Part shown: in pieces, positions 1 to 6,270 of the stretch
How the letters are laid out: every line of letters starts with the position of its first letter
Position numbering within the stretch: the first letter of the stretch is position 1
Assembly: GCA_903853735.1 (NCBI GenBank)
Contig: CAINUH010000136.1
Location: forward strand, 1 to 15,739
Direction of reading: 5' to 3'
DNA from: an uncultured Desulfomonile sp.
GTDB taxonomy: Bacteria; Desulfobacterota; Desulfomonilia; Desulfomonilales; Desulfomonilaceae
DNA length: 15,739 nucleotides
Program-made: the position numbers and the translations under genes
Notes under the pieces: model-generated
What the model was told of the DNA's origin: nothing
Database searches by the model: none
What the model saw: only the letters and a program-made list of their open reading frames with translations

Positions 1-713
1 AGTATTTTCCCCGGACCTAATAAACGGCATGCAACGTCGAAAACCCTCCAGTCGTAGAGAAAAGGTGAAGCGGCGGTATCTACATACGTGCGGCTCAAGG
101 CAATCCCAATCTCCGGCATCAAAGCATAAATAAACACCCCGCCGCCGAAGTGGGCCAGTACGACATCAACATCAGGATTGGCCGCTATTAACGATAGGAG
201 TCCTGAAAAATCGACAGTTATTTTACCGGGGTACTTGTGCCCCACCGGTTCATTTACATGTAGAACAACCGGTACTTTATTCTCGGCGGCCAACTTGAGA
301 ACGGGATCAAGCGCCTCGAAGTCTTCGGAATTCCATCCTCCGTGGTACATCGCCAGTTCTCCCAGGCCGGCAAAACCTCCCTCAAGCGTTCGTGCGGCCT
401 CAATGAAAGCGGCTTCGTGCCCAGCCGAGGTGAGAACTGCAAAAGGAATAATTCGTCCTGGATAGCGTTGGTGAAAAGACCAGACCTCGTCGTTATTTGA
501 GGCAACAAGGTCGGGTGCTTCCCATGGGAAGCCGAACACTATGGCCCGCTCGATGCCGGAGCTGTCCAGATACGACATGATTTCGTCTTCCGACACCAGT
601 CGGGTATTTTCCGATGAATAAATTGAACCGAAAGCAGGATCGCTCAGGCAAAAGTACGATCGATCCTCTCTTACCCTCTTCGGTAACAGATGCACATGTG
701 CATCTATAATCAT
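1..713 (-). CDS. Amidohydrolase-2 family metal-dependent hydrolase (3' end beyond window)
   Basis: Reading leftward from the ATG at 713, the frame stays open for 237 codons to the window edge, so the C-terminus is missing. It has the TIM-barrel amidohydrolase pattern (PF04909-like): DAHVH at residues 4-8 (metal-binding HxH), GLGEL around 117-120 with Glu119, VVLHVNEPVGH with His152, and VVLAHFGGG with His188, followed by YVDTAAS at 210-216. The last metal-site Asp expected in this family would fall just past the edge. Family members hydrolyse or decarboxylate small cyclic or aromatic substrates in the cytoplasm. Nothing here identifies the substrate. The start is supported because the HxH motif lies at residue 6, as is usual, and GGTAGG sits about ten bases upstream. 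It is divergent from dnaJ and has its own candidate promoter at 757-785. Confidence 0.9.
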   Translation of the reverse strand, partial: MIIDAHVHLLPKRVREDRSYFCLSDPAFGSIYSSENTRLVSEDEIMSYLDSSGIERAIVFGFPWEAPDLVASNNDEVWSFHQRYPGRIIPFAVLTSAGHEAAFIEAARTLEGGFAGLGELAMYHGGWNSEDFEALDPVLKLAAENKVPVVLHVNEPVGHKYPGKITVDFSGLLSLIAANPDVDVVLAHFGGGVFIYALMPEIGIALSRTYVDTAASPFLYDWRVFDVACRLLGPGKI

Positions 714-756
714 GGTTTGCAAACCTACCGTAATCTTTCAGACACAATGAACAGCA

Positions 757-785
757 ATTTTACACGGAACACATGAACTTGACAA
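757..785 (-). promoter_or_regulatory. Candidate sigma-70 promoter for the amidohydrolase
   Basis: On the minus strand a TTGTCA box (780-785) is followed by 17 bases and TAAAAT (757-762). Each box matches 5 of 6 consensus positions, and the spacing is ideal. Transcription would start near 750, about 37 bases before the ATG at 713. The -35 box lies on top of the opposing dnaJ -35 box. Prediction from sequence only. Confidence 0.5.
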
Positions 786-807
786 TGTTTCAGGAATACT
801 TAATTAT
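779..807 (+). promoter_or_regulatory. Candidate sigma-70 promoter for the dnaJ cluster
   Basis: A perfect TTGACA (779-784) is followed by a 17-base spacer and AATTAT (802-807, 4 of 6). Transcription would start near 814, leaving a leader of roughly 115 bases before dnaJ. No sigma-32-like box pair or CIRCE repeat is visible upstream, so classical heat-shock control is not evident. The -35 box overlaps the one for the leftward amidohydrolase. Confidence 0.45.
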
Positions 808-850
808 TTTGGAGTAAAGGGGATTAAGCCCGTCTGGAGAAATTACATTC

Positions 851-928
851 ATGAAATCGATGGTGAGAGACTTAGGACCTCGAAGACCCTTTCAATCAGG
901 CGTTCCAGCAGTTCAGAGGAGACTTTGA
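851..928 (+). CDS. Possible 25-codon leader ORF upstream of dnaJ
   Basis: A short frame opens at ATG 851, with GGAG at 836-839 (eleven bases before), and encodes 25 residues, basic at the C-terminal end (VQRRL). Its TGA at 926-928 is separated from the dnaJ ATG at 930 by a single base. It lies wholly in the predicted dnaJ leader, and its last codons run through the dnaJ ribosome binding site (GAGGAG, 916-921). This geometry would allow translational coupling. It is equally compatible with chance, since 25 open codons are not rare. I do not recognise the peptide. Confidence 0.25.
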   Translation: MKSMVRDLGPRRPFQSGVPAVQRRL

Positions 929-929
929 A

Positions 930-2084
930 ATGGCGGGTAAGGACTTCTACGGGGTTCTCGGAGTAAAGAAAAAAGCGTCTGGGGGAGAGATAAAGAAGGC
1001 ATACAGAAAGCTTGCCAGAAAGTATCATCCGGATGTTAATCCTGGCAACAAAGAGGCTGAGGAAAAATTCAAGTCAATTTCTGAGGCTCACGAAGTTCTT
1101 TCGGATGCTGAGAAGCGCAAGATCTATGACGAGTTTGGGGAAGAGGGATTGAGGGCTGGGTTTGATCCCGACCAGGCGCGACAATTCCGCCAGTGGCAAC
1201 AGGCCGGGGGATTTGGGAGACAGACCGGAGGTTTCGACGCGGATGCGTCTGGAGACTTCGGGCAATTCAAATATTCCGGCTTTGAAGATGTGTTTAGTGA
1301 CCTGTTTGGCGCTGGAGGCGGGCCTGCTACTGCCCGCGGGCAGGTACGGGGACGGGACATTGAATCAACCCTGGAAGTGGACTTCAATACGGCAATCATG
1401 GGCGCTACCACCAGGGTGACGCTTCAGAAGGAAAAGGCTTGTTCAGCGTGCGGTGGAACTGGTCGCATATTCGATTCAAATAACTCCGTATGCAGATTGT
1501 GTAAAGGAACTGGGCAGACCAAGGTCGCCCAAGGGCCATTTAATTTCAGCCAATCATGCCCGGAATGCGGAGGCACCGGCCGATCCGGCGAGATTTGTCC
1601 GGGTTGCAATGGTACTGGTGTGGTTCCAAGTACGGAAACCATCGATGTGAACATTCCGGCAGGTGTTAGTGACGGGTCCAGGGTCAGACTCGCCGGTAAA
1701 GGCAGCCCTGGAATAGCCGGCGGACCTGCAGGAGATCTTTACATAATTACACGGGTAAGGCCTCACCCAATTTTTAGGAGGGATGGCGACTTGCTGAAAG
1801 TAGATATACCTGTCACCGTAAGCGAAGCCATGAACGGTGCTGAAATCACTGTGCCCACACCCGCCGGTTCCGTGCAGTTGAAAATACCAAAAGGCACCAG
1901 GTCCGGGCAGCGTCTAAGGCTCAAAGGAAAAGGGGTTCCCAATCTCAAGACCAAGGTTCCGGGTGATCTCTATGTCACAGTGAGAGTCCAGGCCCCCTCT
2001 ACGGACAACCCTGAAGCATTGGAGGCCGCTAAAAAGCTGGATCGGTTCTATCAGGGAGACATCCGTGAACACATCCGGCTGTGA
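930..2084 (+). CDS. dnaJ: Chaperone protein DnaJ (type I Hsp40)
   Basis: A 384-residue co-chaperone that stimulates the ATPase of DnaK and delivers unfolded clients in the cytoplasm. The J domain covers about residues 4-70, with the HPD triad at 33-35. A Gly/Phe-rich linker follows (about 75-135, with [10 protein letters not shown] and [16 protein letters not shown]). Four zinc-binding CxxCxGxG repeats begin at Cys171, 188, 210 and 223, and all eight cysteines are present. The rest is the two-barrel client-binding domain. Length and domain order are those of full type I DnaJ, not of CbpA, which lacks the zinc region. The ATG at 930 has GAGGAG eight bases upstream. dnaK and grpE are not in the window. 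The next gene, 42 bp downstream, encodes a small MerR/CbpM-like partner, an arrangement known for DnaJ/CbpA modulators. Confidence 0.95.
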   Translation: MAGKDFYGVLGVKKKASGGEIKKAYRKLARKYHPDVNPGNKEAEEKFKSISEAHEVLSDAEKRKIYDEFGEEGLRAGFDPDQARQFRQWQQAGGFGRQTGGFDADASGDFGQFKYSGFEDVFSDLFGAGGGPATARGQVRGRDIESTLEVDFNTAIMGATTRVTLQKEKACSACGGTGRIFDSNNSVCRLCKGTGQTKVAQGPFNFSQSCPECGGTGRSGEICPGCNGTGVVPSTETIDVNIPAGVSDGSRVRLAGKGSPGIAGGPAGDLYIITRVRPHPIFRRDGDLLKVDIPVTVSEAMNGAEITVPTPAGSVQLKIPKGTRSGQRLRLKGKGVPNLKTKVPGDLYVTVRVQAPSTDNPEALEAAKKLDRFYQGDIREHIRL

Positions 2085-2126
2085 GAGTACACGATAATCC
2101 CCGATAGGAAACGTCAGGAAATTGTC

Positions 2127-2441
2127 ATGGCACAGGACTATTACTACAGAAGGCAGATACTGGAGATCTTCGAGTTTGATGAGGACTTTCTTGACGAACT
2201 GGAATCCGAAGAGTTGGTTCGATCTGAGGAACTGGAATCCACTCGCGAGCGAGTATTTGCGTTGGACCAGGTTGAGAGAATGAGGATTATACGCAATCTC
2301 GTGAGAGAGTTGGAAGTAAATTTGCCGGGTGTGGAAGTGATCTTGGAGATGAGAGAAAATATGATCCTCATGCAGAGACAATTTGACCGGATCCTGGAAG
2401 CTATTGTTCAGGAGTTGAAGTTGAGATTGCCTAAGGTCTAA
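2127..2441 (+). CDS. Small MerR-like chaperone modulator (CbpM/HspR-like)
   Basis: A 104-residue protein encoded 42 bp after dnaJ, with AGGAA six bases before its ATG. Two parts are visible: an N-terminal helical section (YYYRRQILEIFEFDEDFLDEL) and a MerR-like section (FALDQVERMRIIRNLVRELEVN, then LPGVEVILEM at 66-75), as in HspR and CbpM. CbpM binds the J domain of its partner and inhibits it; HspR is a DNA-binding repressor of chaperone operons. Residues 12-35, where a DNA-recognition helix would lie, are strongly acidic (many Asp/Glu, few Arg/Lys). I therefore favour a protein-binding, CbpM-type role on the basic J domain over a repressor role; this is inference. The C-terminal helix could support dimerisation. 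Confidence 0.72.
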   Translation: MAQDYYYRRQILEIFEFDEDFLDELESEELVRSEELESTRERVFALDQVERMRIIRNLVRELEVNLPGVEVILEMRENMILMQRQFDRILEAIVQELKLRLPKV

Positions 2442-2493
2442 TAGTGTTAATAGCCCGAAACGTCCCAAAATCAGTTCCCAAAACCTTCGTATA

Positions 2494-4167
2494 ATGCGGG
2501 ACCTTTATTCCCATTGCGTCGTTGAAGCCGGCAAGCCCATTGCGCCAGCCTATGCTATTCTTTTGTGGGCCCTGGTCAACTTCCTGCTCTTCGCCGGGGT
2601 AGCCACGGCATCCTCCCAAACCGCGGTTCGAATCCTTGAGCAAGCCAAGTCGGAGAAAGATCCCGCAACACGGATCAGACTCTTCGACGAAGCCCTGAAG
2701 AACCAGTCTGTGAAGGGCCAAGTGCTGTCGTCGATCTTTTTCGAGCGGGCTATGGCGTACAAAGAGATGAACGATTGTTTTCGAGCCATAGAGGATTTCG
2801 ATTCGGCCCTGGCTCAATCTAAGCAGGCTTTCCCAGCTCTTATTGAAAAGGCTGAATGTCTGATCCATATTGACCAATTGGACGAAGCGTCTCGAGTATT
2901 GGAGCTTCACCTGCTCTCCAGACCCGGAACTTCACGAGCCTACGTTCTCAAGGGGACCATTTTTGAGAGTGAGGGTTATCTCTCAAAGGCTGAAGACGAG
3001 TACACAAGGGCTCTCCACTACGAACCAAAGTCAACCTCGGCCCTGGAGATGAGGGCCAAGGTGAGATTGAAGGAAGGAAAAGTCCTCAAGGCCCTGGATG
3101 ACGTCAATGGGTTGATCCGCCTGGCTCCGCGTGTAGCCGAGTCTTTTATGATCAGAGCACGGATATACGACAAGCTCAAAGATTATGCTGCGTCTCTTGC
3201 TGATTATTCACAGGCTGAGCAAATGCTTCCCGAGGATGAACGAATCACAAAGGAAAAGGTCTTGATTTACTTAAGGACCGACCAGCCTGAAAAGGCGCTG
3301 GATGCCCTCAAGCACCGACAGTCATGGAATTCTGATGTTGACATCCTGATAATGAACGCACGGGCTCATATACTCCTGAAAAATTACAAGAACGCCGAAT
3401 CGATTTTGAAACAAGCAATTTCCAACAATCCGTCCCATGCTCAGGCATACCTTTACGAGGCGGTGGTTCTCTTGAGTCAACAAGATTCCGACGCTGCGCT
3501 CGAGAATCTGAATCGAGCTATTGAGCTTGATCCCAAGCTGACAGAAGCGTTCAAGGAACGGGCGCGAATTTTTGTCGATCTTGGAGATCAGGTGAGGGCC
3601 TCCTTGGATCTTACCTCGGCTGCAAACATAGATCCGGCTGATGGGGAGATTTTTTCCATGCGTGGTCTGACCTCGATGCACCGGATGCTCTACGATGCAG
3701 CCATTGCAGATTTTTCAAGGGCTACGGAAAATATTCCAGGTGATCCGGGGCCGATCTACGATCGAGCCGTGGCCTTCGTGCGGAAGGGGGAATACGAGTC
3801 AGCCCTGAAAGACTTGAACGGTGTTATAAGTATCAAACCTGATGCCGCACGTGCATTCAGTCTGCGAGGCATAATTCACTACAATCTGGGAGATTGGAAA
3901 AAGGCGGCAAAGGATTTCGACAAATCCATAGCGATTAATCCACGGGACGCATTGTTGTTGAACAATCGGGGATTCTTTTATCACAAGATCGGGGACAATC
4001 AGTCTGCCGGACGAGATCTTAACCGCGCCCTGGAATTGCTGCCTGAATACGTCAATGCGCGCCACAATCTTGGTCTGGTGCTCAACGCGGATTTGAGTGC
4101 AGTGATTTCAGGACAGGAATCGAATCCGAAGGTTTCGGCTGATCAACAGGACCCAAAAAGCCCATGA
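2494..4167 (+). CDS. Exported or membrane-anchored TPR-repeat protein
   Basis: A 557-residue protein. Residues 18-37 form a hydrophobic segment (AYAILLWALVNFLLFAGVAT) followed by ASS, consistent with a cleavable Sec signal or an N-terminal anchor, so the bulk probably faces the periplasm. From about residue 75 to 530 there are roughly a dozen 34-residue tetratricopeptide repeats, for example around 342-375 (AQAYLYEAVVLLSQQDSDAA, then LENLNRAIELDP). Such superhelices act as protein-binding scaffolds; no catalytic domain is visible, and the tail (SADQQDPKSP) looks unstructured. The ATG at 2494 has no recognisable Shine-Dalgarno sequence, yet an in-frame stop at 2422 and the absence of other start codons between leave it the best choice. 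Its stop overlaps the next start (ATGA, 4164-4167), implying translational coupling. The partner is unknown. Confidence 0.85.
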   Translation: MRDLYSHCVVEAGKPIAPAYAILLWALVNFLLFAGVATASSQTAVRILEQAKSEKDPATRIRLFDEALKNQSVKGQVLSSIFFERAMAYKEMNDCFRAIEDFDSALAQSKQAFPALIEKAECLIHIDQLDEASRVLELHLLSRPGTSRAYVLKGTIFESEGYLSKAEDEYTRALHYEPKSTSALEMRAKVRLKEGKVLKALDDVNGLIRLAPRVAESFMIRARIYDKLKDYAASLADYSQAEQMLPEDERITKEKVLIYLRTDQPEKALDALKHRQSWNSDVDILIMNARAHILLKNYKNAESILKQAISNNPSHAQAYLYEAVVLLSQQDSDAALENLNRAIELDPKLTEAFKERARIFVDLGDQVRASLDLTSAANIDPADGEIFSMRGLTSMHRMLYDAAIADFSRATENIPGDPGPIYDRAVAFVRKGEYESALKDLNGVISIKPDAARAFSLRGIIHYNLGDWKKAAKDFDKSIAINPRDALLLNNRGFFYHKIGDNQSAGRDLNRALELLPEYVNARHNLGLVLNADLSAVISGQESNPKVSADQQDPKSP

Positions 4168-4952
4168 AGAATAGACGTTACAAGGGAATTCTGGCTGATC
4201 TCGACGGCACAGTGAATCGAGGAACCTCTCTCATCCAGGGCGCTGACATCACGTACCGAAATCTGTCCGCGAAGGGATTTCGTTGGATCTTTGCCTCCAA
4301 CAGCGCCACCCGGCTGTCTTCTGATCTAGCAGCCAAGATTACAGGACTCGGCCTGGCGGTGACTGATCAACAGGTGATCAATTCTGCGTCGGCGCTGATT
4401 GATACTATTCAAAGAGATTACCCGGGCGCGAATGTCATGGTGGTTGGAGAACCGAGGCTGGTTCAAGGCGTAGAGAAAGCCGGCGCCGTAGTGACCGAGG
4501 ATCCTCAAACGGCAAATATAGTGGCAGTGGCCATGGACACCGGTTTCAGTTACAACAAGCTCAAGAAAGCGCACCAAGCTATTCGAAATGGAGCCATGTT
4601 CTGGGCAACCAATCTCGATGCTACTTTTCCGACAGAAAACGGGTTTTTACCAGGCGCCGGGAGTATTGTGGCTTCTATAGCGACTTCGGCTGGACGGCAG
4701 CCGGATCGGGTTTTCGGTAAACCATCACCAGATATGGCCGTGCTTGCACTCAAACTCCTGAACATCAGCGCCCAGTCCTGTCTGGTGGTCGGTGATCGTA
4801 TGGACACAGATATTCTTTTTGCGCGAAATGCCGGAATGGATTCCGCTCTGGTTCTGACCGGCGCGACGTCGCGGGATGATTTGGGTCGCTATTCTTATTC
4901 GCCGGATTACGTTTTCGAAAGCATTGTCGATATAATTGAACTCTTCGACTGA
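4164..4952 (+). CDS. HAD-superfamily IIA phosphatase (NagD/4-nitrophenylphosphatase-like)
   Basis: A 262-residue cytoplasmic phosphatase of the HAD-IIA subfamily. All four HAD motifs are present: motif I LADLDGTV with nucleophile Asp12 and acid/base Asp14; motif II FASNSA (Ser45); motif III Lys186 in FGKPSPD; motif IV VVGDRMDTDI with Asp211 and Asp216. The TNLDATFPTENG stretch at 149-160 and PGAGSIV at 163-169 are hallmarks of subclass IIA, whose cap domain lies between motifs II and III. Relatives dephosphorylate phosphoglycolate, UMP/GMP, pyridoxal phosphate or p-nitrophenyl phosphate; the sequence does not fix the substrate. It overlaps the TPR gene by 4 bp and is followed, after 48 bp, by the FTR gene. 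Confidence 0.9.
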   Translation: MKNRRYKGILADLDGTVNRGTSLIQGADITYRNLSAKGFRWIFASNSATRLSSDLAAKITGLGLAVTDQQVINSASALIDTIQRDYPGANVMVVGEPRLVQGVEKAGAVVTEDPQTANIVAVAMDTGFSYNKLKKAHQAIRNGAMFWATNLDATFPTENGFLPGAGSIVASIATSAGRQPDRVFGKPSPDMAVLALKLLNISAQSCLVVGDRMDTDILFARNAGMDSALVLTGATSRDDLGRYSYSPDYVFESIVDIIELFD

Positions 4953-4955
4953 TCC

Positions 4956-4968
4956 CAACAACTTGTTG
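4956..4968. repeat. 13-nt odd palindrome between the HAD and FTR genes
   Basis: CAACAACTTGTTG is symmetrical about its central base (six matching pairs). It lies between the HAD stop and the FTR ribosome binding site. It could be a small operator or an mRNA structure; the arms are A/T-rich and the hairpin loop would have to open, so a terminator is unlikely. No known regulator motif is recognised. Confidence 0.3.
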
Positions 4969-4986
4969 CGGAGTAAACTACATCAT

Positions 4987-4992
4987 GGAGGG
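4987..4992 (+). promoter_or_regulatory. Strong ribosome binding site fixing a GTG start
   Basis: GGAGGG lies eight bases before the GTG at 5001. The nearby ATG at 4985 is out of frame and runs into a stop after a few codons, so GTG is the start of the FTR gene. Confidence 0.7.
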
Positions 4993-5000
4993 TCAAGGAC

Positions 5001-5336
5001 GTGACGGAAGTTGAAAAACTATACGAAATGCTGCGTAAAATTCAAGAACCAAAAGGGTACTTTTTCAATATGGACAAGGAAAAAGTCTTCGAGCTTCTTG
5101 AAGGTCTTTTGACCAACAAAAAACGTTATGGATACATGTCTTGTCCTTGCCGGCTGGCATCAGGAAGCCGTGCCGCGGACACGGACATTTTTTGCCCATG
5201 CGCATACAGGGCTCCGGACGTCGAACAATACGGGAGTTGCTACTGCAGTCTCTATGTATCAAGAGAATGGAACGAGAACGAGATTCCCCACGAATTTGTT
5301 CCCGAACGCCGACCCGTGGAGATGTTCCCGTTTTAG
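5001..5336 (+). CDS. Ferredoxin-thioredoxin reductase catalytic (beta) chain
   Basis: A 111-residue [4Fe-4S] disulfide reductase subunit. It carries the six diagnostic cysteines as three CxC pairs: CPCR (Cys48, 50), CPC (Cys65, 67) and CYC (Cys80, 82). By alignment with the plant/cyanobacterial enzyme, Cys48, 65, 67 and 80 would hold the cluster and Cys50-Cys82 would form the active disulfide, reducing thioredoxin with electrons from ferredoxin in the cytoplasm. The last gap (67 to 80) is longer than the nine-residue spacing of chloroplast FTR. No variable (alpha) chain is encoded nearby, as is usual for anaerobe FTR homologues. The start is GTG, justified by GGAGGG eight bases upstream; no ATG is available before residue 10. 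It is the last gene of the rightward cluster. Confidence 0.9.
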   Translation: MTEVEKLYEMLRKIQEPKGYFFNMDKEKVFELLEGLLTNKKRYGYMSCPCRLASGSRAADTDIFCPCAYRAPDVEQYGSCYCSLYVSREWNENEIPHEFVPERRPVEMFPF

Positions 5337-5354
5337 GCCCTAGGCCCGTAGAGA

Positions 5355-6083
5355 TTATTTTGCAGAGCAATGTTTCTTGAAGAAATCTTCTACTTTCTTC
5401 CAGTCGACAATGTTTGCAAAGTTATCCACGTAATCGGTTCGACGGTTCTGATACTTCAGGTAATAAGCGTGTTCCCAAACGTCGCAAACCATAATGGGTA
5501 TGGCTCCCCACGAAGTCAGGTTCTGGTGTTTTTCGGACTGCATTACGACAAGTCTCTTGCTGAACGGCTCCCAAGCAAGAATTCCCCAGCCCGAAGCCTC
5601 CACCCCTTTGGACGTGGCTGCAAATTGCTTCCAAAAAATTTCAAACGACCCGAAATCTCTCTTTATCAGATCCCCTATAACCCCGGAGGGTGTTCCTCCT
5701 GCCTTGGGGCCGACGGTATTGAAGTAGATCCAATGTAAAATAACTCCGGAACCGTTGAAGGCCAGATCACGACTCAAGGCCTTGATCGCGTCAAAATTGC
5801 CTTCTCGTCTCGATTTTTCAAGCTTTTCCAGAGCACCGTTGAGGCCGTCTACGTAGGCGGCAAAATGTTTGTCGTGATGTATCTTGACTGTTTCCTTGTC
5901 AATGAATGGTTCTAGGGCATCTTCCGGGTAAGGTAGCGGGGGCAGCTTGTGCATGAATACTCCGGCCCCTTCGTTCCCGGGCGAGGCCACCGCTTGGGAT
6001 CTGAAAACGTTTGAGAGGATTCCCAGTGCCGCCGCAGTCCCAGCGCCCGCAAGAACATCTCGCCTGTTTATTCCGCTTTCCAT
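5355..6083 (-). CDS. Fe/Mn-family superoxide dismutase with Tat signal
   Basis: A 242-residue enzyme that converts superoxide to oxygen and hydrogen peroxide. Residues 1-34 form a twin-arginine-like signal (INRRDVLAGAG, Arg7-Arg8, then a hydrophobic stretch and SQAVAS), so folded, metal-loaded enzyme should reach the periplasm. The mature part begins near KLPPLPYPEDALEPF. Metal ligands by alignment with E. coli SodB are His69 (KIHHDKH), His117 (VILHWIYF), and Asp201 with His205 (DVWEHAYYLKYQNRR). Gly113, four residues before His117, replaces the Gln of strict Fe enzymes, while Gln187 (KHQNLT) resembles the Mn/cambialistic arrangement. The chosen ATG (6083) has AAAGGA eight bases upstream; a TTG eight codons earlier lacks one. 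It converges on the FTR gene with 18 bp between. Confidence 0.93.
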   Translation of the reverse strand: MESGINRRDVLAGAGTAAALGILSNVFRSQAVASPGNEGAGVFMHKLPPLPYPEDALEPFIDKETVKIHHDKHFAAYVDGLNGALEKLEKSRREGNFDAIKALSRDLAFNGSGVILHWIYFNTVGPKAGGTPSGVIGDLIKRDFGSFEIFWKQFAATSKGVEASGWGILAWEPFSKRLVVMQSEKHQNLTSWGAIPIMVCDVWEHAYYLKYQNRRTDYVDNFANIVDWKKVEDFFKKHCSAK

Positions 6084-6091
6084 TCTATCCG

Positions 6092-6097
6092 TCCTTT
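6092..6097 (-). promoter_or_regulatory. Ribosome binding site deciding the SOD start
   Basis: AAAGGA on the minus strand lies eight bases before the ATG at 6083. It selects that ATG over the TTG at 6107 and places the twin arginines at residues 7-8, normal for a Tat signal. Confidence 0.6.
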
Positions 6098-6270
6098 CTG
6101 TTGGCAAATCACTATTACCATCGATTCACTGACGCCTTTAGGGTTTTGATCCGCTCTGTTTGCCGCGTTTCATAAGAGTTCCGGCTACGAGATTCGGCCA
6201 TGCAAGACAGCGATGATGCTCGCGACTGTTTCCAATTATTGTTTCGGACTGACGCATCCGTTTCAAAAGG

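Noticed and set aside
714..929. Sigma-32 promoter or CIRCE element before dnaJ
   Set aside because: Neither the CTTGAAA/CCCCAT pair nor the 9-bp inverted repeat is present; only a sigma-70-like promoter is visible.
1914..2468. 184-codon open frame on the minus strand over the end of dnaJ and the modulator gene
   Set aside because: It is antisense to two genes with clear family motifs and start signals, and its translation shows no recognisable domain.
2431..2910. 159-codon open frame on the minus strand
   Set aside because: It is antisense to the signal and first repeats of the TPR gene, and there is no promoter or family evidence.
5337..5354. Direct repeat AGGCCC-T-AGGCCC at the FTR-SOD junction as a bidirectional terminator
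   Set aside because: It is a direct repeat rather than an inverted one, and it has no flanking T or A tract.
6108..6270. Terminator between rnc and the SOD gene
   Set aside because: Only a 4-bp stem (CGGA/TCCG) is found and no U tract; nothing convincing is visible in this gap.
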